DNA of 59,140 nucleotides from Oscillospiraceae bacterium (GCA_015064845.1 SVRL01000009.1:1-59140); one strand, 5' to 3'. Positions 16,641 to 25,141 are shown, counted from the first letter of the stretch. The notes: generated by a model not told the origin, from the sequence alone. Made by a program: numbers and translations.

Positions 16641-16994
16641 ATGGATATCAATGTTTATGAAAATATGTGTAAAAGTGGACCACATAAACTCATGTATTTT
16701 TTGCTTATGAAATCAATTCCAGAATCACTTTGGATGTCTACAAATGTTCAAGCGGTTATCTGGTTTATTGCATTAATTGCAGCGAAAAACAGGAGCAAGA
16801 CCAAGAAGATTTTCCAAAATGTCGAAGATTCGCTTCCGTCGGATTTTTTTAAGAATCCAGATACAGAAAGCGTTGCGAATACTTATGCACTTTGTCTGTG
16901 GAATGCTACCTGTCGTGCATATGAAGATAAGTTCATGGAATATTTTACTGAAGCTTGGAATTTGGGTTTTGCTAAAATTTTAAAGCAGGATTGA
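16641..16994 (+). CDS. Small island protein of unknown function, paralogue B
   Basis: 117 residues, ATG at 16641 behind AAAGAAAGGTTATAATTTACT. It is clearly homologous to the 135-residue protein at 15624-16031; conserved positions are spread along the whole length (LxMSxxVQAxIxFxA, FFxNPDTxSxxN, LWxxxxxAxxxxxxxYFxE). The C-terminal tail of paralogue A is missing. Helical and soluble, no recognised domain. It is the last gene on the plus strand before the large hairpin array and is convergent with the tns operon. Confidence 0.6.
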   Translation: MDINVYENMCKSGPHKLMYFLLMKSIPESLWMSTNVQAVIWFIALIAAKNRSKTKKIFQNVEDSLPSDFFKNPDTESVANTYALCLWNATCRAYEDKFMEYFTEAWNLGFAKILKQD

Positions 16995-17029
16995 TTAAAG
17001 AGCGACCCAAAAAAAGAGAAGGAAAAGAA

Positions 17030-17930
17030 GAAAGAATTCGTTGTTCTTCCTCTTTTCTTTTTCTAAACAGAAGATAAGAAGGAAGAGGAATTCCTAATTT
17101 TTTCTTTTCCCATTTCTTGTTCTTGTTCTGCTTAAGAAAGGGATTGAGGAAAGGAGAAGAAAGGCTTTTTTCTTTTCTCTCCCTTTTCCTGAAAAAGAAG
17201 AAAAGGAAGGAAAAGAGCGGGAAATTCCTACCTCTTCTTCTCTCTTGTTTTCTTTGCGCTTTTTTGAAGAGAAGAGGGAACGGAGAAGAGTAGAGGAAAA
17301 AAGAAAATGATCCTTCCTATTTCATTTCGTGTTCCTTTTGTAATGAGGGAAGAAGAGTAGAAGAAAAGATTTATTTCCTATCTCCTCTCCTTTTCCTCCA
17401 AAGGAAAAAGTGAAAGAAAAAGAAAGGGGAATTCTTGATTCTCTTCATGCTACTTTCCATTTTTCAAGAAGAGAAAATGAGGAGAGAAAAGAAATTAGAA
17501 TGAATTCATACTTTCTTCCGTCCCATTTTCCTCTTTCCTAAAAGAGAAAAGATGAGAAAAAAAGAAAGGGCTTCCTATTTTTCTTCTTTCCCCATTTCCT
17601 TTTCCCCTTTTAAAAAGAAGAAGAGAATGAATAAAAAGAGGAAAAATTCGGTTATTCTTCTCCCTCATTTCCTCTGTTTTTTCTAAAAAGGAGGAGAAAA
17701 GGAATAGAAGAAGAGTAGAAAGAATATTAAAGAGGGAAATTCTTGTTTGGATTTTTCTCCTCTCTCCTTCTCTCAAAAGGAAAAAATGAAAGAAAGAGAA
17801 AGGGGACTTTGGGATTCTTTTCTCTCCCTGTTCCATTAAAAGCGGAGAAAAGGAAGGAAATGGATGGAATTTCCGTTGTTTTCTTCTTTCTTTATTTCAA
17901 AACGGGAATGGAGGAGGGAAGGAGATGATT
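17030..17930. repeat. Tandem array of about 13 purine/pyrimidine hairpin units (~70 bp each)
   Basis: This stretch contains no credible gene. It is a regular series of pyrimidine arm, short loop, purine arm. Loops lie near 17064, 17131, 17190, 17264, 17340, 17400, 17466, 17540, 17611, 17684, 17775, 17837 and 17900, with spacing 58-91 bp and mean about 70. Units are separated by GAATTC- or TTCCTA-like borders. Arms pair imperfectly but truly, for example CTTTTCC/GGAAAAAG around 17400, CTCTTT/AAAGAG around 17540 and CATTTT/AAAATG around 17466. Copies differ mostly by changes that keep the purine or pyrimidine class. Related units occur at 5.7, 16.1 and 23.2-23.6 kb. Confidence 0.75.
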
Positions 17931-18204
17931 AGGAAACTTCAAGGAAATCGATCTTTCTTGTTGAATTTCCGCCATATAGTTTTGTAATGGCTTTTTTTGA
18001 AATAAGGACATGACTGTAATGGTCAGTATAGCCTATGCCGTACGGATTTTCGGTACGATACAGTTTTTTCGCATTGTCGGATGTTATGTTGATTATGTCA
18101 ATATTTTTATGTTCGGGGATTTCGTCGTATGCCGTAGCGGTACTTTCAATCATCCGTTTGTTAGGCAAGCACAGATAGCCAAAGGGCGTTTTGATTTTTT
18201 TCAT
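17929..18204 (-). CDS. Hypothetical protein downstream of tniQ
   Basis: 91 residues on the minus strand, starting MKKIKTPFGYLCLPNKRMIES and ending KLYGGNSTRKIDFLEVS. No family recognised. It contains a possible alpha/beta core (KNIDIINITSDNAKKLYRTENPYGIG...HVLISKKAITKLYGG). It is separated from tniQ by 70 bases and reads in the same direction, so it may be the last gene of the tns operon or a cargo gene. The ribosome site is weak (GGACC, 5 bases before ATG). It ends exactly where the hairpin array begins. Confidence 0.45.
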   Translation of the reverse strand: MKKIKTPFGYLCLPNKRMIESTATAYDEIPEHKNIDIINITSDNAKKLYRTENPYGIGYTDHYSHVLISKKAITKLYGGNSTRKIDFLEVS

Positions 18205-18274
18205 ATTGTTGGTCCGTTTCTAAATTGTTTTTTTCTTTTTTATTTGGCTTTCAAAAAAGAAGAAAAAATGGGTG

Positions 18275-19681
18275 TTATTCATTTAATAGTGACTGTACTA
18301 ATGTCTGTGTTTCTTTATTTTTTATATGCGGACAGCAGCATTCGATGTCATTCGGACGCATGTTTGTCATTTTCATAATACGTGAACGGCTGATCTGATG
18401 GTTTTCTTGATCCATAACAGACACTGCCCATTCAACTTCTCGAGCCCAAAATGCCTCTTGTGATTCCAAATTCTGTTCAATGTATGCTTTGCATTGTGGC
18501 AGTTTGTTTATCTGTTTTTGAGGCAAATTTAGGGCTTTTTGGACCTTTGCAAATGATAATTTTTGAGGTTTGCCTTCATTGGAGAGCATTTGTTCTACGA
18601 TGGTTTTCACTTGCGGGAGATATTGCTCATCCAATTTATCATATTGGATCGCCCGCGGACCTGATTTCCGCACAGCAATATTCTGTTGATTTGAATATTT
18701 TAGCACGGCGGAAGCTATTTCCTCAACGATTGAAATGTCAATGCGGTGTTTTGCAGATAATTGTTGATAAATTTCGCGCAAGTTAGTAGAAGGTATGTCA
18801 TTGGGTAAATGCGTGATTTCTTGCACGGATATCTTTAGAAAATAGGCCATTTGCAAAATAAAATAATTATCATATGCATATCCGTTAAAAATTTTCTGCA
18901 TGTACGATTGTGTCATTGTGGGCATATTATCTCCGAAAAAAAGAAGATAATCATGATAGAGTTTTTCTATGTTCCGAACCAAACCGGACTCGTTGACGTA
19001 ATCACTGGGCAAACGAGAATGCAGATATTTTCCGATTGCAAGATCGTTTTGTGTATCTATCGGTTCGCGCATTACATCGAGTACATATTGTGTGAAACCT
19101 ATTTCTCGATCAGAATTACACTTTCGAGGAATGGAATTCTTCGGAATATTGCTTTCTGCGTCAAAAAGTCCCGGTGCTGTTTTAGAAGAGATTGGAATGT
19201 CGCTACATTCTAAAAAACATTGATGTCGTGGGCAGATACGGATTCGCGGTATTTGATGTGCTCTGTGCCAATATGTTTCGCCATGTTTTTCACGATCTTC
19301 ATGAGCACATTCGGGGCAGTATCGCAAATATTTTTTCTCATTCAAAACAGGTAGACACATAAGTTTCTTCCAGTTACCATTACAGCCAATGATACCACTT
19401 ACAGCTTCGCCTCGTCTTGATTTCGGAAGAAATCGAATATAAGCTGGATACATCGTATGCTGTTCAACGACTGATTCCCATAATTTATTTTTTGTGATCC
19501 ATTTCATAGCATCTTCCGTGTACTGATTGACAAATTCGACGCTCGGAAGAGTAAGATTGGCATTTTTATAAATGTCAGTCATTGTGAAAACTAAGTTTGA
19601 ATAACCGCCGTGGGCATGGTATCGTGCAATTTGGGAATATAACAGTTCGTCTGGATAGATTTGCGGGAAGAACGCAATCAT
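18275..19681 (-). CDS. tniQ: TniQ/TnsD-family target-selection protein
   Basis: 468 residues. The N-terminus has the TniQ signature FFPQIYPDELLYSQIARYHAHGG, followed by a zinc finger at about 122-153 (YCPECAHED...YWHRAHQIPRIRICPRHQ; ligands C122, C125, H139-or-so, C150, H153). The C-terminal half is a series of helical DNA-binding modules. The length is close to the TnsD (site-specific) branch rather than the short CRISPR-linked TniQ proteins. In Tn7, TnsD binds a fixed chromosomal sequence and recruits TnsC; here the element abuts guaA. Its start overlaps the tnsC stop (ATGA), so the two are translationally coupled. Confidence 0.88.
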   Translation of the reverse strand: MIAFFPQIYPDELLYSQIARYHAHGGYSNLVFTMTDIYKNANLTLPSVEFVNQYTEDAMKWITKNKLWESVVEQHTMYPAYIRFLPKSRRGEAVSGIIGCNGNWKKLMCLPVLNEKKYLRYCPECAHEDREKHGETYWHRAHQIPRIRICPRHQCFLECSDIPISSKTAPGLFDAESNIPKNSIPRKCNSDREIGFTQYVLDVMREPIDTQNDLAIGKYLHSRLPSDYVNESGLVRNIEKLYHDYLLFFGDNMPTMTQSYMQKIFNGYAYDNYFILQMAYFLKISVQEITHLPNDIPSTNLREIYQQLSAKHRIDISIVEEIASAVLKYSNQQNIAVRKSGPRAIQYDKLDEQYLPQVKTIVEQMLSNEGKPQKLSFAKVQKALNLPQKQINKLPQCKAYIEQNLESQEAFWAREVEWAVSVMDQENHQISRSRIMKMTNMRPNDIECCCPHIKNKETQTLVQSLLNE

Positions 19682-20904
19682 ATTGAAACCTCCGCTATAT
19701 TAAATCCATTTTGACGAAGGAGAGAAATGATATCACTTTGTGATACCTTGGCTTTCATTGCGATTTGGTAAATGGAGAGGTTATCTGTTAAAGCGGTTTT
19801 TTCTGAAATCGTGGGTGAATGAGGAAGTTTCTTTTTTGCTGGACTACTTTTCATGCATGGCGGATTAATGAAATTGTGGAGCATGGTCAATCGTTTTTCA
19901 TAGGCGATATTCAGCACGGAGATATCCAGTTGTTCATGTCCCTCCAATATGGCAATTTCTTGAGAATCGTGTAGTAGAGATATAACAACAGAGGCATTTC
20001 CGCTTGAGTGATTATAGAGCCACAATAACATTGCTTCGTCCACTGCGATGGCTTCCTGGACATAAGAATAGGAAAGAATTGCTTTACAAAAATTTCTGAA
20101 ATTGTCATCGTACTCCATTGTCGCATAATTCAGTCCGAGGGTTCGTCTTGCAAGCATTCTTTCTTGCTCAAAAAAGATCGCGCTTTCCGGTGTGCCGACC
20201 ATGCAGATGGAGACACCCGAATTATTGATTAGCTGCGTGAGTGTTCCGAGCATTGTTTTTCCACTTTTGCTGTTTGCAAGATTTTGAATTTCGTCAATGA
20301 TGAGCAGACCAATGTGGTTTAGCGCCACTTGGCTGACACTTCCAACCAACATATCCGTTGTTGAACGAGAACGCAATGCGGTTTCATAATATCGAGAATG
20401 TAATAATTCATCCGTTTTTCGAAGAATTTCCAATAATAAGCTTTTTACAGAACAATCCGCAGGTGTTTGTACTTGTAAACAAGCGATAATTTTGGTGTTT
20501 GATAACTCCAAAACGGCTTTTTCTGTTAAAATATTTACAGCTCGGCTGACTGCAGAACTTTTGCCTATCCCGGAGGGACCAATGATCGTAAATGAATCGC
20601 TTCCACCAATGATGCTTTCGTAGGATTTTTGCCGTACCATTTTACTGTTTTCATTGGATTGTCTTACGGCTAAAATAGACTTCTTTTTCTGCAGTGAGCG
20701 AAGGAGTGCGAGATATAATTTGGCATAAATTTCACGGCTCATAGCACTTGGAACGAAAATTTGATAAATATCTTGCATAGCAATTAGTCGTTCAGTCGTG
20801 CTTTTTTCTATAATAGATTTGTTGTATGTAGGCAAGACGGCAAGTTTTTCATCCAGTTCTTTTCCTGAAAGCATTTTGGGCATACATTTCAAAATATCAT
20901 CCAT
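19678..20904 (-). CDS. tnsC: TnsC-like AAA+ ATPase, transposition regulator
   Basis: 408 residues from ATG at 20904, chosen because AAAGGCGG precedes it by about 9 bases and the previous gene ends 4 bases upstream; a longer in-frame start would overlap tnsB. Walker A is GPSGIGKSS (109-117) and Walker B LLIIDEIQNL (200-209), followed by sensor segment CMVGTPES and RRTLGLNYATM. This is the TnsC/TniB pattern of the Tn7 superfamily. TnsC forms ATP-dependent filaments on DNA, links the target selector to the transposase and gives target immunity. The C-terminal ~60 residues (SPAKKKLPHSP...) are a basic tail and a small helical domain that may contact TniQ. Confidence 0.9.
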   Translation of the reverse strand: MDDILKCMPKMLSGKELDEKLAVLPTYNKSIIEKSTTERLIAMQDIYQIFVPSAMSREIYAKLYLALLRSLQKKKSILAVRQSNENSKMVRQKSYESIIGGSDSFTIIGPSGIGKSSAVSRAVNILTEKAVLELSNTKIIACLQVQTPADCSVKSLLLEILRKTDELLHSRYYETALRSRSTTDMLVGSVSQVALNHIGLLIIDEIQNLANSKSGKTMLGTLTQLINNSGVSICMVGTPESAIFFEQERMLARRTLGLNYATMEYDDNFRNFCKAILSYSYVQEAIAVDEAMLLWLYNHSSGNASVVISLLHDSQEIAILEGHEQLDISVLNIAYEKRLTMLHNFINPPCMKSSPAKKKLPHSPTISEKTALTDNLSIYQIAMKAKVSQSDIISLLRQNGFNIAEVSI

Positions 20905-20908
20905 TATT

Positions 20909-22642
20909 TTAACCGCCTTTCTTTTGGTTGGTGGAATTTTCTGCAACTGTTTCGATAAAGTTCATTAAATTGATTTTCGCTTGATATTGGTCGTGAGTAG
21001 TCTTTTGAATGAGTTGTTTTTGCTGATTCTGAATGTTTTGAACCTCATCAAGAGACATATCTGAAAAGCGTCTTTCGATTAAAGAAAAAGTGACAAAAGA
21101 ACCATTCTTTTCCTTTATCCAAACTTTACTGCAATTTTCTGGATCATAAGAAACAACAACATTGCCGCCGCGCAAGAACTGCTCTTTATATCCGTCTGCA
21201 AAATACCGAAGCCCATTGGCTTTAAGCCCGCGTCGCGTAAATTTTCCCATCGTGCGAGGGAGTAATGTTAAGGTTAGATCTTTTTTTGAAATATCAATCA
21301 AATTCGTTTCTTGATTGAGCTTTTTCCAATTCCAAATTGCGTTAGCGTACGGAGGAACTTCATCGTCGAGCGTTTCGGGATCATAAGGATAATTTTCAAT
21401 TACTCTGCTGCAATTATAATAGATAATGCATCGGATAACAATTCTTTCGAATTCGTTTAATGTCAAGATTGCGTCTTGGCGATAATCGTGAGCGCCGCGC
21501 TCTTGGAAATCTTCCCGAATAACACCTTTGTTTTTTAGCAAATCCTTATATGAATTTTGTATCAAGTCAAATAGTTTTTCGACGGGGCCTTTCATTTCAG
21601 GCCTATAGGGCGGCAAGTTGATTAAAGTAACTCCCAGCTCTGCAATCTGTTCAAAATTTTGACTTGTATACTCGTGGCCTTGATCGGTGATTAGTGTGGA
21701 GGGAAGTTGTCCCTGAATATTCCATTGTTCATAGGTAATAAATATTCCTTTTTTCTTACAAAGCAAAACCTTGTCTTCGACGATGTTGAGCATAAGATTT
21801 TTCAGAGAATTGGTATCGTTTTCCCATGATAATACATATCCAAGACAAAAAGATGTGTTAGCATCGCAAGCAGCGGTAAGTATAGGTCTACCTGCCAACT
21901 CTCCCTTTTCATCAACCAAATAAATATCGCAAATGGTACTGTCTAACATCGCAGTTCCGATGCACGGCGCAAATTCTTGTACGCCATCGCCAACCAGAGG
22001 ACGATTGTTCCTTTGGTATGCAGTCAAGCCGTCTCTGGAGATATGGAAATTCTCCATTTTCCGATTTTTACGGTAAAAATATCGGAACTGATTGAATGAT
22101 GGATATTTGGACACCAAGTTTCCATACGCATCGCAATACTTTTCCTTCAACATCATCGTATACGCTGTCGAAAGAGAATTCTGATTTCGGGTGTAGAAAA
22201 ACTTATTCAGCGCCCAGCGGATGTTTTTCTGATCTCTCGTTAATTCTTTTTCCTTCTTCCTCTGCGGCGCCAAGACGGAAATATCCTGATAAATAAGATA
22301 AGAACACAGGAAAGACCGAAGCGTTTGCTTGCTCACATCGAACTGCGCCGAAGCATAATCGATCATTGCATTTCGTTTCTGTTTATCTCCAACGACAGCC
22401 ACTGCCGCGGCAATCATGGTATATCTTTTTTGAGCGATTTTCTTTTCTGATGGAGAAAGCTCATCCCACGAAAGAAAAGAGAAAGAAATTTCTTCAAGAA
22501 TTTCTCCATTCTCGAAATCAGAAAGAGGGAAGAATTGCGGCATAGATTTCTTTTCGCAATCAATGGCAAGAACGCGCTCTCCGTCAATGGCAAGAATCCG
22601 AAAAAGCGCTGACTCCGTTTTGACAATATCATTCTTCTTCAT
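20909..22642 (-). CDS. tnsB: TnsB-like DDE transposase
   Basis: 577 residues. An N-terminal helix-turn-helix region (IDYASAQFDVSKQTLRSFL) is followed by a retroviral-integrase/Mu-type core with all three acidic residues: Asp234 in AMLDSTICDIY, Asp320 in TLITDQGHEY and Glu355 in MKGPVEKLFDLIQ. Next come YRPEMKG-type contacts and a beta-barrel Mu C-terminal domain (TLLPRTMGKFTRRGLKANGLRYF). The protein should bind the element ends and join 3' ends to target DNA. Its start lies inside the end of tnsA (14-base overlap). Confidence 0.92.
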   Translation of the reverse strand: MKKNDIVKTESALFRILAIDGERVLAIDCEKKSMPQFFPLSDFENGEILEEISFSFLSWDELSPSEKKIAQKRYTMIAAAVAVVGDKQKRNAMIDYASAQFDVSKQTLRSFLCSYLIYQDISVLAPQRKKEKELTRDQKNIRWALNKFFYTRNQNSLSTAYTMMLKEKYCDAYGNLVSKYPSFNQFRYFYRKNRKMENFHISRDGLTAYQRNNRPLVGDGVQEFAPCIGTAMLDSTICDIYLVDEKGELAGRPILTAACDANTSFCLGYVLSWENDTNSLKNLMLNIVEDKVLLCKKKGIFITYEQWNIQGQLPSTLITDQGHEYTSQNFEQIAELGVTLINLPPYRPEMKGPVEKLFDLIQNSYKDLLKNKGVIREDFQERGAHDYRQDAILTLNEFERIVIRCIIYYNCSRVIENYPYDPETLDDEVPPYANAIWNWKKLNQETNLIDISKKDLTLTLLPRTMGKFTRRGLKANGLRYFADGYKEQFLRGGNVVVSYDPENCSKVWIKEKNGSFVTFSLIERRFSDMSLDEVQNIQNQQKQLIQKTTHDQYQAKINLMNFIETVAENSTNQKKGG

Positions 22643-22994
22643 TTTCTTTTTCCTCCTTTTTAATCACGATTCCCCAATCTGTTACGCCTCGCTTGAGCCA
22701 GTATTCACGGCTTATATCTAAGAGCTTGCAAGTTCTCGGCAGAGACAACTTCTTTCGGAAGACACATTCTCTGACCAAGATATCTCCATCAATTTTCGTA
22801 CATAAAAAATCAGTTGTAAATTCTCCCTCATCCAAATCCTCAAGGGGAACATTACATTGAATGGATTTGATGTTTTCATCCCTATCTAAAATTTCAGCAT
22901 AAGCAGTTTGAATTTTGTCATAGGTGCGAATGACCTCGTCAGATTTTTTCAGCTTTTTCTTTGTGCAGCGATCTTTGATTTTTAACGGTCTCAT
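22629..22994 (-). CDS. tnsA: Compact TnsA-like 5'-end endonuclease
   Basis: 121 residues from ATG 22994, chosen for AAAGGAATTATT just upstream; longer frames run into the repeat-rich leader. It matches the TnsA nuclease domain only: AYAEILDRDENIKSIQCN (N-terminal Glu region), EGEFTTDFLCTKIDGDILVRECVFRKK (Asp and the strand that normally carries ExK) and PRTCKLLDISREYWLKRGVTDWGIVI. The C-terminal domain that binds TnsC in Tn7 is absent. The expected lysine two residues after Glu in the ExK strand is Val here (RECVFRKK), so catalysis may use a nearby lysine or be impaired. TnsA cuts the non-transferred strand so that transposition is cut-and-paste. Confidence 0.78.
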   Translation of the reverse strand: MRPLKIKDRCTKKKLKKSDEVIRTYDKIQTAYAEILDRDENIKSIQCNVPLEDLDEGEFTTDFLCTKIDGDILVRECVFRKKLSLPRTCKLLDISREYWLKRGVTDWGIVIKKEEKENEEE

Positions 22995-23024
22995 AATAAT
23001 TCCTTTCATTTTGCTGCGAATTTT

Positions 23025-23172
23025 CCGAAAAATTCTCCGAAAAAATTCCGGAAATTCCCGAAAAATTATTTTTTCGGGAAAATTTCTCCGAAAAGTTAAA
23101 TTTCGGGCAATTTTTCGGGGTTTTTGGCGAAAAAATGGCGCATTTTCTTTCCGAAAAATCATTTTTCGGAAA
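23025..23172. repeat. Cluster of CCGAAAAA/TTTTTCGG repeats upstream of tnsA
   Basis: About ten copies of CCGAAAAA or its complement occur in 150 bp between tnsA and the right-end hairpin units. They include two perfect palindromes: CCCGAAAAA-TTAT-TTTTTCGGG (23057-23078) and the 12-1-12 palindrome 23148-23172 (arm TTTCCGAAAAAT). A 13-bp direct repeat, TCGATTATCCTCC, follows at 23193-23205 and 23217-23229. The position suits TnsB-binding sites of the right end or an operator for tnsA. The actual element terminus was not identified. Confidence 0.55.
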
Positions 23173-23224
23173 CTACTATGTTCTTGCATTTTTCGATTAT
23201 CCTCCAAAAGGCAAAATCGATTAT

Positions 23225-23630
23225 CCTCCCATCTTTCTCCATTCCCCCTCATTCCCCCTCCCAAAACTGAAAATCAGAAGGCTGAAAAGAAAGAAAAAAC
23301 AGAGAAAATTAAGAAGAAAAAGAGGCAGAACTTCCTTCGATTTTTTCCAGTTGCTCCTCTCCCTCTTTTCCCAAATAAGGAATTTAAAAAGGCGAAAACA
23401 AGAAAAAATCCTTCTCCTTTTTTCTCTCATTTCCTACTCCAAAAGAAGAAAAAAGAGTGGAAAGAAGGAGAAAAGAAACAAAAGAAAAGGAAAAAGAGGA
23501 GAAAAAGGAAAGGTGATCTATTCTTTCTATCTCCTATCCCAAGAAGAAAAGAGGAGGAAAAAAGAGGGAAATGATCCTTTTTTCTCCCTCCAGAACGAAA
23601 GGAAAATGGAAAAAGAAAGAGAAAAAATGC
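23225..23630. repeat. About five purine/pyrimidine hairpin units at the right side of the tns operon
   Basis: Pyrimidine runs switch to purine runs near 23265, 23371, 23443, 23541 and 23592, with the same CCAAAAG- or CCAAGAAG-type loops as the array at 17.03-17.93 kb. Long open frames here are low-complexity K/R/F-rich and have no ribosome sites, so they are not genes. Together with the 17-kb array, these units bracket the tns operon on both sides. Confidence 0.6.
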
Positions 23631-23655
23631 GCGCTGGCAAGGTCATTTTGGACGC

Positions 23656-23697
23656 AAAAAAGACCTCACTTCGTCTTTCGACGAAACAAGGTCTTTT
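23656..23697 (-). terminator. Intrinsic terminator of guaA
   Basis: Reading on the minus strand, AAAAGACCT (complement of 23689-23697) pairs with AGGTCTTTT (complement of 23658-23666) around an inner TTCGTC/GACGAA stem, and ends in a T run. It lies about 90 bases after the guaA stop, so chromosomal sequence extends at least to here. The Tn7-like element therefore ends to its left. Confidence 0.8.
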
Positions 23698-23783
23698 CAG
23701 TTTTTCTTATTCAAAAGATCCAATCTCAGAATAAAGATTTTTACCCGAAAATGGATGAATTAGCAATGCGAGAATACTTCCCC

Positions 23784-24773
23784 TTACTCCCACTCAATAG
23801 TACCTGTGGGCTTGGGAGTAAGATCGTAGAGAACGCGGTTTACGCCTTCTACTTCGTTAATGATTCTGTTGGTAACAGTATGAAGAACGGAATAAGGAAT
23901 TTCTTCAATGGTGGCAGTCATCGCATCCTTGGAGTTTACAGCGCGGATGATTGCAGCCCAACCTTCATAACGTTCATCGTTTCTAACGCCGACACTCTTC
24001 ATATCAGGCATGGAAATGAAGAACTGCCATACTTTTTTAGCAAGACCGCATTTATCAAATTCTTCACGGAGAATAGCATCAGCCTCACGGAGAGCATGGA
24101 GTCTGTCACGTGTAATTGCGCCAAGGCAACGAACACCGAGACCGGGACCGGGGAACGGCTGACGGTCAACCATAGCAGAAGGAAGACCAAGCGCTCTGCC
24201 GACTTCTCGAACTTCGTCTTTGAAGAGAAGTTTTACAGGTTCAACAAGCTGGAATGTCATATATTCGGGAAGACCGCCAACGTTGTGGTGGGATTTTACT
24301 GCTTTTTTGCCATTGCTTTCAAGAATATCAGGATAAATAGTACCTTGTGCGAGGAAAGAAATACCGGAAAGTTTGGAAGCTTCTTCGTCAAATACTTTGA
24401 TGAATTCGCCGCCGATAATTTTACGTTTCTTTTCGGGATCGGAAACACCTTTGAGAAGATTCAAAAATCTGTCGGTTGCATCGACGTAGATGAGATTCGC
24501 ATCGAGCTGGTTTCTGAATACTTCGATAACCTGCTCAGATTCGCCTTTACGCATAAGACCATGATTTACATGTACGCAAACGAGCTGTTTGCCGATTGCT
24601 TTGATGAGAAGAGCAGCAACAACGGAAGAGTCAACACCGCCGGAAAGGGCGAGCAACACCTTCTTATCACCGACTTGTTCACGAACTGCAGCAATCTGTT
24701 CTGCAATAAAAGCTTCTGCAAGTTCAGGGGTGGAAATACGAGCCATGGAATCCGGTCTAACATTGGTATTCAT
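23784..24773 (-). CDS. guaA: GMP synthase, ATP-pyrophosphatase and dimerisation part without glutaminase
   Basis: 329 residues. [17 protein letters not shown] is the PP-loop that binds [40 protein letters not shown] and [13 protein letters not shown] are GMP synthase signatures, and the C-terminus KPTGTIEWE is near-invariant. It converts XMP to GMP. Usual bacterial GuaA is about 510-525 residues with an N-terminal glutamine amidotransferase domain, which is absent here. The start has GGAGG before it and a full promoter further upstream, so this is a true short form (GuaAb-type) that needs a separate glutaminase or ammonia. Its 3' end faces the tns operon, as glmS faces Tn7. Confidence 0.9.
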   Translation of the reverse strand: MNTNVRPDSMARISTPELAEAFIAEQIAAVREQVGDKKVLLALSGGVDSSVVAALLIKAIGKQLVCVHVNHGLMRKGESEQVIEVFRNQLDANLIYVDATDRFLNLLKGVSDPEKKRKIIGGEFIKVFDEEASKLSGISFLAQGTIYPDILESNGKKAVKSHHNVGGLPEYMTFQLVEPVKLLFKDEVREVGRALGLPSAMVDRQPFPGPGLGVRCLGAITRDRLHALREADAILREEFDKCGLAKKVWQFFISMPDMKSVGVRNDERYEGWAAIIRAVNSKDAMTATIEEIPYSVLHTVTNRIINEVEGVNRVLYDLTPKPTGTIEWE

Positions 24774-24890
24774 AAATAAAGTATTCCTCCTGTAAAATAA
24801 AAATCTTCGTCTTTGCGGTTTGTGGTTTCAGAAGCCGTGAAAGGCATATTCTGTAAAAATAAACAATCCGAAAAACAAATTAATGTTGAT

Positions 24891-24919
24891 ATTATACAAC
24901 AAAATCGGTGTTTTGTCAA
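24891..24919 (-). promoter_or_regulatory. Consensus promoter of guaA
   Basis: On the minus strand, TTGACA (complement of 24914-24919), 17-bp spacer, TATAAT (complement of 24891-24896): both boxes match consensus. The leader of about 110 nt contains GGAGG but shows none of the conserved core of a purine riboswitch. Confidence 0.88.
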
Positions 24920-25112
24920 TATATATTTGAAAAAATATTATGCAGTAAAGAGAAAAATTTTCATGTGAATATTTTGTTAGGATTCAGTTCATATTGTAAG
25001 AACTCGAAAATTTTATTTGAGTATTTATGATAATACAACATGCCGAACAATAATTTGTTTTTAAATATTTTGTTAAGTTCTTCAAAAAACAAAAGTCTTT
25101 TTAGATGTTTTG

Positions 25113-25141
25113 TTGACAAGCAAAAAGGAAAATGTTATACT
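25113..25141 (+). promoter_or_regulatory. Strong promoter with long leader before the E2-like gene
   Basis: TTGACA (25113-25118), 17-bp spacer, TATACT (25136-25141). The transcript would carry a leader of about 215 nt before the start at 25366. Around 25173-25200, GGCGA can pair with either of two TCGCC segments, so alternative hairpins are possible. A 23-codon frame at 25157-25228 has a weak AGGA upstream and may be a leader peptide or chance. A TTGACA at 25316-25321 lacks a good -10. No other gene is seen in 24774-25365. Confidence 0.7.

Noticed and set aside
17030..17930. CRISPR array or integron attC array
   Set aside because: No constant repeats with unique spacers, no cas genes, no attC core sites or cassettes; units are diverged hairpins.
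22924..23734. Long overlapping open frames rich in Lys, Arg, Phe on the plus strand
   Set aside because: They fall in the hairpin units and repeat cluster, are low-complexity, lack ribosome sites and resemble no family.
23571..24779. 402-codon plus-strand frame opposite guaA
   Set aside because: It is the antisense frame of the well-supported guaA gene.
24774..24884. Purine riboswitch in the guaA leader
   Set aside because: The conserved loop and junction bases of the purine aptamer are not visible in the leader.
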